DNA of 64,000 nt from an uncultured Chloroflexota bacterium. GTDB taxonomy: Bacteria; Chloroflexota; Anaerolineae; Anaerolineales; Anaerolineaceae. Position numbers and translations under genes: made by a program. Where the stretch lies: contig CADATZ010000009.1 of the NCBI GenBank assembly GCA_902791025.1, positions 1 through 64,000 of the forward strand. The letters are read 5' to 3'. The notes under the pieces are model-generated. The model had not been told where the DNA came from. It worked only from the letters and a program-made list of their open reading frames with translations, and made no database searches. Shown here piece after piece: positions 35,435 through 44,998 of the stretch (position 1 is the stretch's first letter; each line of letters starts with the position of its first letter).

Positions 35435-35493
35435 GCACACAGTACAGTTTTCTTGTTGTTGCGAAGCCAACACAGGAAAACTGTACTGTGTGC
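35435..35493. repeat. palindrome with 18-bp perfect arms between convergent genes
   Basis: GCACACAGTACAGTTTTC (35435-35452) is the exact complement of GAAAACTGTACTGTGTGC (35476-35493). The 23-nt loop includes gcgaagccaacacag, shared with loops of the REP-like family. A diverged copy is at about 1261-1305 (aaaactgtactatgtgttgc). It may serve as a two-way terminator. Confidence 0.8.
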
Positions 35494-35518
35494 TGCGTTA
35501 TGACCGGTTGTATGTTTC

Positions 35519-35794
35519 TTAGAATGACGGCAGGACCGAGAGTTTTTTCTCGCCTTCCCTGAGCGGGATTTCTGTGATATCGCAGTCTGTGATGAGGATC
35601 GGCGGGGTGGATTTGAGGCGGTCGACCAGTTTCTGAAGATTTTCGGCATCTCCCTGGGCTTCCATTTCCACCCGGCCGTCGTCTCGGTTGCGGACCCAGC
35701 CGGTGAGGCCGAGATTTGCGGCAAAGATCTGCGCGGTAAAGCGGAAGCCGACGCCCTGTACGCGTCCGTCAAAGAAAATATGCCATCGGTTCAT
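35519..35794 (-). CDS. acyP: acylphosphatase
   Basis: A 91-aa enzyme hydrolysing acyl phosphates. The phosphate-binding loop GRVQGVGFRFTAQ with catalytic arginine and the asparagine in TGWVRNRDDGRVEMEAQG are intact. The start overlaps the stop of the upstream HAD gene (ATGA), so the two are coupled. Confidence 0.95.
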   Translation of the reverse strand: MNRWHIFFDGRVQGVGFRFTAQIFAANLGLTGWVRNRDDGRVEMEAQGDAENLQKLVDRLKSTPPILITDCDITEIPLREGEKKLSVLPSF

Positions 35795-36639
35795 GTGTAT
35801 CTCCTGTATGTCAACAGTCCCAGATGTTCAAAGGCTTTCGCCAGACCGTCCTGATCGACCGCGGGGCAGATATAGTCGGCTTTTGCTTTGAGTGTTTCGC
35901 TGCCGTTTGCCATGCAGACGGAGGTGCCGACGGTTTCTATCATTTCCAGGTCGTTCATGGAATCGCCGATCCCGATGGTGTCCCGGAGGTCAGCCCCGAG
36001 TGACTCGATGATCATGCGGATCCCGCTGCCTTTATCGTACTGCCTGCCGATGATCTCTCCGTTCACGCATGCCTCTTCCTGTTTGGTGTCCTGGATAACG
36101 AAGTGATACTTCTCACCCAGAGCTTCCCGGGCGGGTGCGATCTGCCGGAGTGATTCGCAAACGAACAGGATCTTGTAGATCGGGCAGCCGGGATATTCGC
36201 TCATCGGCTGCATGCCGAGATCATGTTCGACGGCCTTGCGCCATCGCTCCAGTTCACTGTTCCCGCCGCTTTGCTTTTTGAGAAATTCTCCGATGCCCCG
36301 GTCACACCAGGCGCCGTATTTCGATTCAATGGTGCGGTAGACATGATTCTCTTCGAGCAGCTTCATCGCGGTCCGGAAATCTTCCATCTCCATCGGGCAG
36401 TCGTAGAGGATTTGGTCTCCAAGCATAACGAGACTGCCGGACCCGCCGACCGCACCTTCAAAGGTATATTTGTCGAGCAGCGGCTTGAGCATGGGCAGGT
36501 TGCGCCCGCTGCAGAGGAAGATCTTATGACCGTTGGTCTGCGCGTTGCGTATAGCCGTAATCGCGCTCTCGGGAATTATGTATGATCCCGGCAGCGTTAG
36601 CGTCCCGTCGATATCAAGAAAGATCAGTTTTGGTTTCAT
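35791..36639 (-). CDS. Cof-type HAD-superfamily phosphatase
   Basis: A 282-aa protein. Motif I FLDIDGTL (catalytic Asp pair), motif II LCSGR, the conserved lysine (YDKGSG) and motif IV GIGDSMNDLEMIE are all present, with the C2-type cap between motifs II and III. Such enzymes dephosphorylate sugar phosphates or flavin/pyridoxal phosphates. It is the middle gene of a three-gene minus-strand group. Confidence 0.92.
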   Translation of the reverse strand: MKPKLIFLDIDGTLTLPGSYIIPESAITAIRNAQTNGHKIFLCSGRNLPMLKPLLDKYTFEGAVGGSGSLVMLGDQILYDCPMEMEDFRTAMKLLEENHVYRTIESKYGAWCDRGIGEFLKKQSGGNSELERWRKAVEHDLGMQPMSEYPGCPIYKILFVCESLRQIAPAREALGEKYHFVIQDTKQEEACVNGEIIGRQYDKGSGIRMIIESLGADLRDTIGIGDSMNDLEMIETVGTSVCMANGSETLKAKADYICPAVDQDGLAKAFEHLGLLTYRRYT

Positions 36640-36656
36640 TTATTCATTATAAATAA

Positions 36657-38378
36657 TCACTTCATCTGTTGAAAACACTCGTCGCAAATGCCGAAGAAAT
36701 TGGTGACGGGGAGTTCCTTCCCACAGCGGCGGCAGGTGCGGATATAATCGCCCTTCGGTGCGGTGAGGAGGCGGGTGATCTGGCGGATCACGTCCCGGCG
36801 GAAGCCTTCGCAGCGGTCGTCACGGTTAAAGCGGCGGCAGAAGTGATGATATAAATCAAGAGCCCGGTATTGGGTTTCGCATTTTTCGAGGGAGGTCATG
36901 CCGAAATTAGGGATCGGGATCTCCTCGTCTCTGGCGATGGCGACGGCGCATTTGACCCAGTAATCGACGATGGCAAGGTTGCCGGTGTCAACAGGGAGTG
37001 TGATGAGCTTGTACATCAGTTCCTTTTCCACCCGGATGCGTTTGGTCGGGAAGGATTTCAGCAGCATGAGAGAGTCGCTCATGTCTTCCCGGTCGTACCA
37101 GTCCTCATGCGGCAGGCGCTGCCATTCCTCCAGCAGGCCGCGGAGGGAGAACTCGGACTCGATGGCTTCCTGTCCCGGGAAGGCGATGCGGTAGCGCCAG
37201 ATGGAGGGCGGGGTGCCCTGCAGAGCATGGATCACCGGTTCCACCTCGCCGATGGCGGTGACTTCGCCGATATCGAACATGCCGTAGCGTCCGGCACGTC
37301 CGGCGATCTGCAGAATTTCGGTGTGGGTGAGCGCGCGGACCTTGGTGCCGTCGAATTTGCGCAGTTCGGAGAAGACGATGCGGCGGATCGGCAGGGAGAT
37401 GCCCATGCCGATAGCGTCGGTTGCCACGACCACGTCGCACACGCCGGATGTATATTTATACACCTCAGAACGTCTGGCTTCCGGCGGCAGGGAGCCGTAA
37501 ATCACGGCCGGACGGAACCCGCGCTGTTCGAGTGCGCCGGCGATCCCCAGGACGCCGCGGCGGGAAAAGGCAATGATGGCATCGTGAACGCGGATGCCGC
37601 TCAGCCCTTCCAGTGCCGGGACAGCGCGCAGCGGGGCGAGCCGCTCATGGCGCATGATCTCGTAATCAGAGCCGGTGAGCTTGATGAGCTCGCAGATCAG
37701 CTCTTCTGCTTCCGGTGCCAGGCAGACGTGCACAGTCTCCGCGTCAATGCGGCAGAGGGCGTCCAGCCAGCGGGAACCGCGGTCGGGATCGGCGATCATC
37801 TGTGCTTCGTCGATCACCGCGACCTTGTAGCGGGGGCGGAAGTCTGACATTTCGATGGTGGATGAGGTGATGCCGGCACCAGCGACGGGGATGGATTCTT
37901 CCCCGGTGAGGAGCGAGCAGGGACAGCCGTCGGCGTTCAGCTTGTCGAAGACTTCCAATGCCAACAGACGCAGCGGTCCGAGGTAAGCACCGTTCCCCGC
38001 TGCTTTGAGTTCCTGCAGGGCTGTGTAGGTCTTGCCGGAGTTCGTCGGACCGATGTGCAGGATGAAGTGCCGGTTCAGGTGCTGCGCGTATTCGAATTTC
38101 CGGTCTGGGGTGAACTGGGAGATGAAGGCGGCACGCTGCGCGCGGCGGCGGGCGTCCCGTTCGGTCTGTTTGGCGATGCGTTCCTTTTCCGCCTTCAGTG
38201 CTTTATCATTTTCGCAAATATTAATGACTTTGCGCCGCGGCCAGGCGAGAGTGCCGTGATGACCGGGGACCAGTCCGTTTTCCAGCGGGGGCAGGAACTG
38301 GACGATCATGACTTCTGTCAGCCACGGGTAGCGGCGTTTCAATTCGCGTTTTGTAATGTAGGGTCGTTCTCGTTTCAT
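36657..38378 (-). CDS. SUV3-like DExH RNA helicase
   Basis: A 573-aa helicase resembling the mitochondrial RNA-degradosome helicase SUV3. Walker A GPTNSGKT is at 110-117, DEAQ at 190-193 and QIAGRAGRYG at 357-366 as motif VI; YGSLPPEARR and the ATDAIGMGISLPIRRIVF segment are characteristic of this family. The C-terminus (about 547-570) is a CxxC...CxxC zinc ribbon (CRRCGKELP; GICDECF). It is followed by the HAD and acylphosphatase genes. RNA turnover is inferred from the family. Confidence 0.88.
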   Translation of the reverse strand: MKRERPYITKRELKRRYPWLTEVMIVQFLPPLENGLVPGHHGTLAWPRRKVINICENDKALKAEKERIAKQTERDARRRAQRAAFISQFTPDRKFEYAQHLNRHFILHIGPTNSGKTYTALQELKAAGNGAYLGPLRLLALEVFDKLNADGCPCSLLTGEESIPVAGAGITSSTIEMSDFRPRYKVAVIDEAQMIADPDRGSRWLDALCRIDAETVHVCLAPEAEELICELIKLTGSDYEIMRHERLAPLRAVPALEGLSGIRVHDAIIAFSRRGVLGIAGALEQRGFRPAVIYGSLPPEARRSEVYKYTSGVCDVVVATDAIGMGISLPIRRIVFSELRKFDGTKVRALTHTEILQIAGRAGRYGMFDIGEVTAIGEVEPVIHALQGTPPSIWRYRIAFPGQEAIESEFSLRGLLEEWQRLPHEDWYDREDMSDSLMLLKSFPTKRIRVEKELMYKLITLPVDTGNLAIVDYWVKCAVAIARDEEIPIPNFGMTSLEKCETQYRALDLYHHFCRRFNRDDRCEGFRRDVIRQITRLLTAPKGDYIRTCRRCGKELPVTNFFGICDECFQQMK

Positions 38379-38403
38379 TATGGTTTACTTTATTTATTGT
38401 GAC

Positions 38404-38465
38404 GCACATGGGGACAGGCACGCTTGTGTTGGCTTCGCAGCAACAAGATGCCAGTCCCCGTGTGC
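38404..38465. repeat. REP-like palindrome, reverse copy
   Basis: GCACATGGGGACAGGCACGC...GATGCCAGTCCCCGTGTGC, located upstream of the helicase start on the minus strand; a single mismatch is seen in the outer right arm. Confidence 0.8.
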
Positions 38466-38501
38466 TCCGTTTGACATAATCTGCTTAATGATAATCGAAA
38501 A

Positions 38502-38529
38502 GTTCAAAGTTTAAAATGCAAAGTGCAAA
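38502..38529. repeat. short heptad array
   Basis: GTTCAAA, GTTTAAA, ATGCAAA, GTGCAAA: four units at 7-bp spacing in the gap before the TauE gene. Confidence 0.55.
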
Positions 38530-38635
38530 TGATATTGGATGCCGGTTTCAGGATGCGGCAATCAGTTTCCAAAAAGATACCTCATATTGATAAAAGTCAT
38601 CGAAACGGTGGTAAGATAAATTACGGAGTTTACTT

Positions 38636-39358
38636 ATGGCTTTATGGATCATTGCCGGACTGATTTCCGGGTTTATCAAGGGACTTTGCGGCGTGGGGGA
38701 TGCCCCGGTGTTTTCTTCGATCATGTCTTTCGCGGAGAATAATGTGGATATCTCGCCGGTTGCGCTGTTGGTGAGTCTCCCGTCGAATTTGTTCATCACC
38801 TGGAAGAACCGGAAGTCGCTTGTGACAAAGGTCTGGCTGCCGATGGCACTGCTGCTGGTTGCCGGATCCATCCCTGGGACGCTTTTGCTGAAGAACGTCG
38901 ACACGACTACGTTAAAGCTGATCTTCGGCGTCTTTATTACGTTCGTCGGGATCATCATGCTTTATAACGAGGTGGGAAAGAGGAAGATGAAGCCCTCGAA
39001 AGCACTGCTGCTGACGATTGGCATCCTCGCCGGGGTGAGCAGCGGGCTCTTCGGGGTGGGCGTGCTGCTGGTCGTTTATGTCAGCCTCACGACGCATGAT
39101 ATGAGCGCCTTCAAGGGCAACATCTGTGCGATCTTTTTCGCGGAAAATGCGGTCCGGCTGGTGATGTACCTTTTCCTGAAACTTTTCACAGCATCCGTTT
39201 TGAAGAACGCGGCAATCACGCTGCCCTTTGTCTGGCTGGGACTTTTCCTGGGCCAGAAATCTGCTTCCTTCCTTGATGAACGCCGGGCAAAAATCGTCGT
39301 GATGGCCATGCTCATCATCTCCGGTCTGGCGATTATTGTCTCAAATATCAGGTGTTAG
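38636..39358 (+). CDS. TauE/SafE (TSUP) family membrane transporter
   Basis: A 240-aa integral membrane protein with about seven to eight helices in two repeats. KGLCGVGDAPVFSSIM and SGLFGVGVLLVVYV correspond to the glycine-rich signature of TSUP exporters of sulfite or organosulfur anions. CGGAG precedes the ATG. The stop TAG falls in a heptad array. Substrate not determined. Confidence 0.9.
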   Translation: MALWIIAGLISGFIKGLCGVGDAPVFSSIMSFAENNVDISPVALLVSLPSNLFITWKNRKSLVTKVWLPMALLLVAGSIPGTLLLKNVDTTTLKLIFGVFITFVGIIMLYNEVGKRKMKPSKALLLTIGILAGVSSGLFGVGVLLVVYVSLTTHDMSAFKGNICAIFFAENAVRLVMYLFLKLFTASVLKNAAITLPFVWLGLFLGQKSASFLDERRAKIVVMAMLIISGLAIIVSNIRC

Positions 39359-39470
39359 GGATTGAAATCCATTCGCAACTTTAGAATTAAAAAGCAGTTA
39401 GCAATTGGGTTGCTAACTGCTGATTCTCATTTCTAATACCTAAAACCTACCACCTAACACCTAACTCCTA
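39354..39470. repeat. inverted heptad-repeat element between convergent stops
   Basis: TTAGGGA-type start on the left (stop of 39358 inside it) and AATACCT, AAAACCT, ACCACCT, AACACCT, AACTCCT on the right (stop of 39468 inside it). The centre contains an inner inverted repeat, AGCAGTTAGCAA / TTGCTAACTGCT, about 39402-39421. Confidence 0.75.
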
Positions 39471-41633
39471 TCGTCCCACCTTCAATTCCTTCTTATTCAA
39501 ATACATATTATGGTCGGCTTTTTCGAAGACCTCGGCGACGGTGGATTCACCGGAGAAGCGTGCCATGCCCAGGGCGATATTGGCCGTGTGGTTTTCACGG
39601 GCGACGCGGTTTTCCTCTTTCAGACCCTTGACGATCTCATCGATATGGTCATAATCATATCTGCGGGAGATGGCGGCGAACTCATCACCGCCGATGCGGA
39701 ACACCGGACTGTGGGCGAAAGCGTGGCAGATCATCGCGCAGGCATCGCGCAGCAGCTCATCGCCCGCATGGTGGCCGTAGTTGTCATTCGTCTGCTTCAG
39801 TTCGTTCACGTCAAAGACTGTGATGGCAAAGTGCACGTCCTTCTTCTCCCGGATCTGCTGGTTCAGTTCTTCCTCCAGCTCGGCATAAGCAAGCTTATTT
39901 TTTACCCCGGTCAGTTCGTCACGGTGCGCCTGGATCTGAGCGGCTGCCAGTGAACGTTCATATTCCATGTTTTGTCTCACCTGGGCGTCGATGTTGTTAA
40001 CACCGATGATGAGCTGCCTGCCATCCTTTTCCTCAACGAGACCGGCGTTCAGGTTGACAAAAACCGGGTTCCCGTCGATCAGCAAGCGGTAGTCCAATGA
40101 AAACACACCGTTGGTTTCGATTTCCCTCAGAATATTTTTCTTGGAGAAAAGCGCGTAGAATTTCGGCAGGTCCTCCTGATAAATCGAAAAGGCGGCATTT
40201 TTCCGGGATTCAGCGAAGAAATTGTCTCCGGTTTTTTTGATGCCGAGCTCATCATACTTGCTGGAACTGGAATATTCCTCATAACGCTCGGTATCGGGGT
40301 CGACAGAGTAAATGGCGATGTAATTGCGGGTCAGTGCATGGATGCGTGCATAGGTGATGCGCTCCTCCTGCAGCCGTTCCGCCTCTTCCTGTTCCTTCAT
40401 TTGCTTGTCGATGTTTCGGACCCCGACGACGAGATGCCGGCTGTCATCACCCATGCGGGTGATTTTCATATTGCACCAGACCGGTACGCCGTCAATGAGC
40501 TGCCGGTAGTTCAGCGTGTAATGGGTCCGGTCGGAGAGCTTCTGGATGATGGTTTCTTTGTTGAACGCCTTCAGGAATTCTTCCAGATCCTTTTCATAAA
40601 TGATCTGCTGCGCGTCCCGGTGGGAGGCTTCAAAGAAATCGCTGTCATGACGGATGACGTGCATTTTGCCGTGTTTCGGATCCGGTCGGTACTCGGTGAA
40701 TTCATTTGTCTCCATGTCGACATAATACAAATAGGAGTAATCGGCTGAAAGCGCCTGAGCGATATGCCCGAAAGTGACACTCTCAGAAAGCGCTTCTTCC
40801 AGGGCTTCCTGAACCTTGGCGGATTCCTGACGTGTGTCGACCAGTTCGGAGATATCCATGCACATCCCCAGCAGGCACTGCCGGCCGGTGGTGTCTGTGA
40901 ACTTTTGTTTGGTGGTCTGGAAGTGATGCATCACGCCCTTCCCGTCCGGGGTGTCTTCCGTGAAGATGTAGGGTTTGTCCATGGAGACGGCTTTTCTGTC
41001 ATCTTCCATAAAATGACGGGCTGTTTCTTCATCAAAGATCTCAAGGTCTGTGAGACCGATGACCTGGTCCGGTGATTCCTTGTGAGCATATTTGGCAAAG
41101 TTCTGGTTGCAGGCCAGATATTTGCCGGTGGCGATATCCTTGGTGAAGGTCAGTGCCGGCATGTTGGTCAGCAGGGCGGAAACGGACTGTGTCAGTTCAG
41201 TGATGCGTTCCGCGGTATCGACTTTATCCGCGAGGTATTCATTGGACATCAGCAGGTATTTGTTGGTGTCCATCAGCATCCGCTCGGCTTTGTCGCGTTT
41301 GCGTTTGAGCAGCGCGACGATGACAAAGTTCACGACGATGCCGAAAACGATGACCAGGATCTTCTGGAAGTTGATCTCGGTATATTGGAAGAAGCTGTGA
41401 TTCGTGGAAAAGAAGTACATGGAATACAGCAGCATCATCAGGGCGCTCACCCCGCCGGGGAGCACACCGCCGACACTGGTGAAAAATACCATGGCGGTGA
41501 TCAAAATCATGTTCGGGTTCGGTACGTTAATGTGGAATACCAGAAAAATCAAAAAGCCCATGGCCAGGGCTGAAAGAATTGTCAATATCAGTTGTTTGTT
41601 ATGGCCGTTTACGTTTTTTCCGACCTTCTCCAT
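39468..41633 (-). CDS. membrane PAS-GGDEF diguanylate cyclase
   Basis: A 721-aa protein. About three N-terminal helices (residues 15-110) are followed by a coiled coil, a PAS domain (about 150-265: ALTFTKDIATGKYLACNQNFA), two further PAS-like repeats that are similar to each other (RMGDDSRHLVVGVRNIDKQ; LVEEKDGRQLIIGVNNIDAQ), and a C-terminal GGDEF domain with intact RIGGDEFAAI, so cyclic-di-GMP synthesis is expected. The RxxD inhibitory site before the motif is missing. It sits near two other cyclic-di-GMP genes. Confidence 0.92.
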   Translation of the reverse strand: MEKVGKNVNGHNKQLILTILSALAMGFLIFLVFHINVPNPNMILITAMVFFTSVGGVLPGGVSALMMLLYSMYFFSTNHSFFQYTEINFQKILVIVFGIVVNFVIVALLKRKRDKAERMLMDTNKYLLMSNEYLADKVDTAERITELTQSVSALLTNMPALTFTKDIATGKYLACNQNFAKYAHKESPDQVIGLTDLEIFDEETARHFMEDDRKAVSMDKPYIFTEDTPDGKGVMHHFQTTKQKFTDTTGRQCLLGMCMDISELVDTRQESAKVQEALEEALSESVTFGHIAQALSADYSYLYYVDMETNEFTEYRPDPKHGKMHVIRHDSDFFEASHRDAQQIIYEKDLEEFLKAFNKETIIQKLSDRTHYTLNYRQLIDGVPVWCNMKITRMGDDSRHLVVGVRNIDKQMKEQEEAERLQEERITYARIHALTRNYIAIYSVDPDTERYEEYSSSSKYDELGIKKTGDNFFAESRKNAAFSIYQEDLPKFYALFSKKNILREIETNGVFSLDYRLLIDGNPVFVNLNAGLVEEKDGRQLIIGVNNIDAQVRQNMEYERSLAAAQIQAHRDELTGVKNKLAYAELEEELNQQIREKKDVHFAITVFDVNELKQTNDNYGHHAGDELLRDACAMICHAFAHSPVFRIGGDEFAAISRRYDYDHIDEIVKGLKEENRVARENHTANIALGMARFSGESTVAEVFEKADHNMYLNKKELKVGR

Positions 41634-41823
41634 CGCAAGACCTCATATAATTTATCTTGCAGACAGTTTGGCACAAACAAATATAAGCCTGTCTTATGAA
41701 CAGAGTGATTCGTCCTATCCGGTACTGCCTGTTTATAGTATTTGTACGTCTATTATATCACTTAATAAGATAATCGGCAATAATACCGGGAAATATTGTT
41801 TATACAGAAAAGCAATTGGAAAC

Positions 41824-43611
41824 TTACGGCTCACGCCATTTATTCTTGTAAGTTTCCTCATATTCTTTCCGGATCTGTTTATATTCCTCAGGCGTCTCGC
41901 AGGCAAGGATCGGGTTCCCGTTTTGGATCTTATAGGAGATCGACCCCAGCGATTCGGGACGGTAGTAATAATACCCCTGGGCAAAATCACAGCCGATGGA
42001 TTTCAGAAAGTCCATCTGTTCTTCGGACTCAACCCCTTCCGCAAGCGTCCGGATGCCGAGCTTTTTAGTGACGTTCACCATCGCCTGCAGAATGTGGCGG
42101 TTGGCTCCTTCATTGTCATCCAGGTGACGCAGAAAGTCGATATCGAACTTGGTGAGGTCCACCTTGTACTGGCTGAAGATGTTCAGTGAGGAGTAGCCGC
42201 TGCCGAAGTCATCGATCCAGACCATAAAGCCGCTGGCATGCAGGTCCATCAGCTGCTGTTTGAAGACGTCGGTGCCCTTGGCGATATCCTGTTCGGTGAT
42301 CTCGATGATGATGCTCTTTTTCTCGACGGGATAGCGTTCAAAGATCTCGTTGAGCGCCTTGACGATATCGGTGTGGTCAAAGTCCTGCGCGGAGAAGTTG
42401 ACGGAAACAGGGATGAGGGGCAGACCGACCTTTTCCCTCAGCGGGATCTCTTTGCAGATTTGTTCGACCATATAGAGATCCAGCTTGTAGAGCAGGTGGT
42501 ATTTGTCCAGCACAGGGATGAAGGTTCCCGGCATGATGATGCCGCGGAGCGGGTCCACCCAGCGGGCGAGCGCCTCCATGGCGGCAGCTTTCCCGGTCTT
42601 CAGGCGGACAATGGCCTGGTAGTAGACCTTGATCCACTCCTCGCGCAGAGCGGTTTCGAAGGATTCCAGAATATAACGCTGTTCCCAGTATTTGTCGTCA
42701 AGTTCTTGCGTGTAGTACAAATGTGTGCAGTTGATGTCGCTGCCGATCTGCTTGAGCGCGTGTTTCGCGTAGTCGAGAGCGTCCGACATTTTGGTGCCGC
42801 TTTCCAACTGGCAGATCCCGGTCCTGACGCCCGGTGTATTGCCGAAGGCTCCGGCTTTGATTTTCGCGTTGGCGGAATTGATTTTTTTGGTGAAGTGATC
42901 ATCGTCCGGGAGATTGGTGATCATGATGAAATGATCATCCGGACCGCGGCTGATAAACGCTCCCGGAAATTCATTTTTCAGAACATCCGTGATGAGCCGC
43001 ATCAGGTCATCCCCTTTGCCGACGCCGTATTGGTTGTTATAAAAGCGCAGCCCGTTCACATCAAAATAGAAAAGTGCCGGGTTCTTTTCGTTTTTCAGCG
43101 CTTTGTTATAGATATCATCGGTGAATTCGATGAGGAAATTCATGTTCGGCAGACCGGTGATCGGGTCGGAGTAAAAATGGTCATTCTGGAACATTTTGTA
43201 GCTTTCGATGAGCATCCGGCTTTCGCTTTCGCTTTCGGAAACGTCGCTGTAAGCAAAAAGGGCTGTTTCCTCGCCATTCTCCGCTGTGAAAATTTTCCCG
43301 GTGGAATGAACGTAGTGATAGTCGCCCTCCGGGTCATATTTACTGCGGTAGATCACGTCGTAGCCGCACAGATGCTGGGCAAATTCGTTGACGATGCGTG
43401 TGATCCGTCCGGCGTCATCCGGATGGATGCGTTCAAACAGGCGGTTGTTGAGGATGTCGATGAGCTGTTCCCGCTCTGTTTTCATCATCGAGCATAAGCC
43501 ATCGGAAACGAGGATGCAGAGGATCCTGCCCTCCTTTTTTTGATAGAGCGCTAAAGGCAGCGGCAGTGACTCAAAAAATCGTATATTCTCAGGCGAAAAT
43601 GATGACGTCAT
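41824..43611 (-). CDS. PAS-GGDEF-EAL protein, probable cyclic-di-GMP phosphodiesterase
   Basis: A 595-aa protein; the ATG at 43611 follows AAGGAG and overlaps the preceding stop. An N-terminal PAS-like domain leads into a GGDEF domain whose motif is degenerate (GPDDHF), likely inactive, and an EAL domain in which EALARW, NFSAQDF, EITEQDI, DDFGSGYSSL, EGVESEEQ and FAQGYYYYRP are intact. Net hydrolysis of cyclic-di-GMP is therefore expected. It is translationally coupled to the next cyclase upstream. Confidence 0.92.
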   Translation of the reverse strand: MTSSFSPENIRFFESLPLPLALYQKKEGRILCILVSDGLCSMMKTEREQLIDILNNRLFERIHPDDAGRITRIVNEFAQHLCGYDVIYRSKYDPEGDYHYVHSTGKIFTAENGEETALFAYSDVSESESESRMLIESYKMFQNDHFYSDPITGLPNMNFLIEFTDDIYNKALKNEKNPALFYFDVNGLRFYNNQYGVGKGDDLMRLITDVLKNEFPGAFISRGPDDHFIMITNLPDDDHFTKKINSANAKIKAGAFGNTPGVRTGICQLESGTKMSDALDYAKHALKQIGSDINCTHLYYTQELDDKYWEQRYILESFETALREEWIKVYYQAIVRLKTGKAAAMEALARWVDPLRGIIMPGTFIPVLDKYHLLYKLDLYMVEQICKEIPLREKVGLPLIPVSVNFSAQDFDHTDIVKALNEIFERYPVEKKSIIIEITEQDIAKGTDVFKQQLMDLHASGFMVWIDDFGSGYSSLNIFSQYKVDLTKFDIDFLRHLDDNEGANRHILQAMVNVTKKLGIRTLAEGVESEEQMDFLKSIGCDFAQGYYYYRPESLGSISYKIQNGNPILACETPEEYKQIRKEYEETYKNKWREP

Positions 43612-44870
43612 GAGGCTCCTTCTATTTTCCATTGATTTCTTCCGTTCTTTTTGACACAGTATAACGCGTGGTCGGCGGATTTGAACAGGTCATCGAAAAT
43701 CTTCCCGTGCTCCGGGCAGAGCGCGATGCCGATGGAAAAGCTGATATGTCCCGCGAGCGGGTCGTCAGCAAAGGCATCCGCGACCTCTTTTTGTATCCGT
43801 TTCGCAAGAGCGGAGGCATTGTCGGGTGCGCTGATGCTGCGCATAAAGATCATGAATTCGTCCCCGCCGATCCGTCCGGCAACGTCCTCGGAACGGCAGT
43901 TGTTGCCGATGATGCGCCCGACTTCAGCAAGAACCCGGTCGCCCTCGGCGTGACCGAAGGTATCATTGACCTGTTTGAACAGGTCGATATCCAAAATCAA
44001 CAAAGCGCCCATCGCGTTTTCCTTGAGTGTCCCGGAGATCATCATGCGGGTCAGGGTCTGCGCCGCGCTCTTGTTCAGCAGCCCGGTGAGTGTGTCGGTT
44101 CGGGCACGTTTCTCCAGCTCCATCTTCAGCAGCTGGTTTTCCGTGACGTTGTTGATGAGGGCGATAATGCCGCTGATGCGTCCGCCTTCGTCAAAAACCG
44201 GGCGTTTGATGAGCTGCAAAAATTCCTGGATGCCGTCAATGTTTTCTTCGATGATGTAGTCGGTTCCCTGACCGGATTCGAGGATCTTTTTGTCGGCTTC
44301 CATGGCTTTGAGAGCGTTCTTCTTGTCCTTGCGGATCTCCAGGTCGGTCTTGCCGCGGATGGTCCAGTTGGGGTCATTGTGGGTGTCCAGATGGTTCCAG
44401 TATTGAGTGGAAAAAACGTATTTTCCCTCATCATCCTTCAGAAAGATGCAGGAGGGAAGGGCTTTGAGCATTTTTTCCAGTTCGGTGAAGGAAAGGGATT
44501 CCTTGACCTGGATGGCGTTCGCGATGCGCTTGTAAACCAGGGGGCGCGGTGCGTAGGCAGTAATGAGGTCAAAAAAGCCGTGCTCCATGCAGTCCATGTC
44601 TTCGGGAACAGGGAGCTCGTCGGAGATGGCGATCATCGGGATCAGTGAGAAGCGGGTGCTCAGGACCATGTGGTCGGCGAAAGCGAAGTGACTCTTGCGT
44701 GCCTGCCGCAGCTCGATGAGGACAGCGGCGATTTTTCGGTAATGTTCATTAAGCGCGGTGAGGCCTTCCTCTTCCGACTCGGTGCAGTACACCTCGTACG
44801 CGTCCGAAAGCATGGAGGAAAAGGTTTCCTTGATGGTTGGACTGGATGCGATCAGCAATATCCCCTGCAT
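43608..44870 (-). CDS. receiver-like-PAS-GGDEF diguanylate cyclase
   Basis: A 420-aa protein. The N-terminal 120 residues resemble a response-regulator receiver fold (GILLIASSPTIKETFSSML) but the phosphoacceptor position is not clearly conserved. A PAS domain (about 130-245: LPSCIFLKDDEGKYVFSTQYW) and an intact GGDEF (RIGGDEFMIF) follow; RSED lies five residues before GGDEF, an inhibitory I-site. Together with the coupled EAL gene it forms a synthesis/degradation pair. Confidence 0.92.
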   Translation of the reverse strand: MQGILLIASSPTIKETFSSMLSDAYEVYCTESEEEGLTALNEHYRKIAAVLIELRQARKSHFAFADHMVLSTRFSLIPMIAISDELPVPEDMDCMEHGFFDLITAYAPRPLVYKRIANAIQVKESLSFTELEKMLKALPSCIFLKDDEGKYVFSTQYWNHLDTHNDPNWTIRGKTDLEIRKDKKNALKAMEADKKILESGQGTDYIIEENIDGIQEFLQLIKRPVFDEGGRISGIIALINNVTENQLLKMELEKRARTDTLTGLLNKSAAQTLTRMMISGTLKENAMGALLILDIDLFKQVNDTFGHAEGDRVLAEVGRIIGNNCRSEDVAGRIGGDEFMIFMRSISAPDNASALAKRIQKEVADAFADDPLAGHISFSIGIALCPEHGKIFDDLFKSADHALYCVKKNGRNQWKIEGAS

Positions 44871-44937
44871 ATTACGATTCTCTTCTTTCGATGAAGATAA
44901 TAAACATACATCATAATTTTACCACTTTTTTCCCGAA

Positions 44938-44998
44938 GCACGTGGGGTCTGGCATCTTGTGCGGCGCAGCCCGCACAAGTGTGCCTGTCCCCATGTGC
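44938..44998. repeat. REP-like palindrome, forward copy
   Basis: GCACGTGGGG...CCCCATGTGC. It is paired with the inverted copy at 45123-45183 across a spacer; together they fill the gap 44871-45259, in which no gene is seen. Confidence 0.85.

Noticed and set aside
36870..37847. Plus-strand frame of 325 codons opposite the SUV3-like helicase
   Set aside because: The minus frame contains all helicase motifs; the plus frame is low-information shadow sequence.
42238..43497. Plus-strand frame of 419 codons
   Set aside because: Antisense of the GGDEF-EAL gene with intact catalytic motifs on the minus strand.
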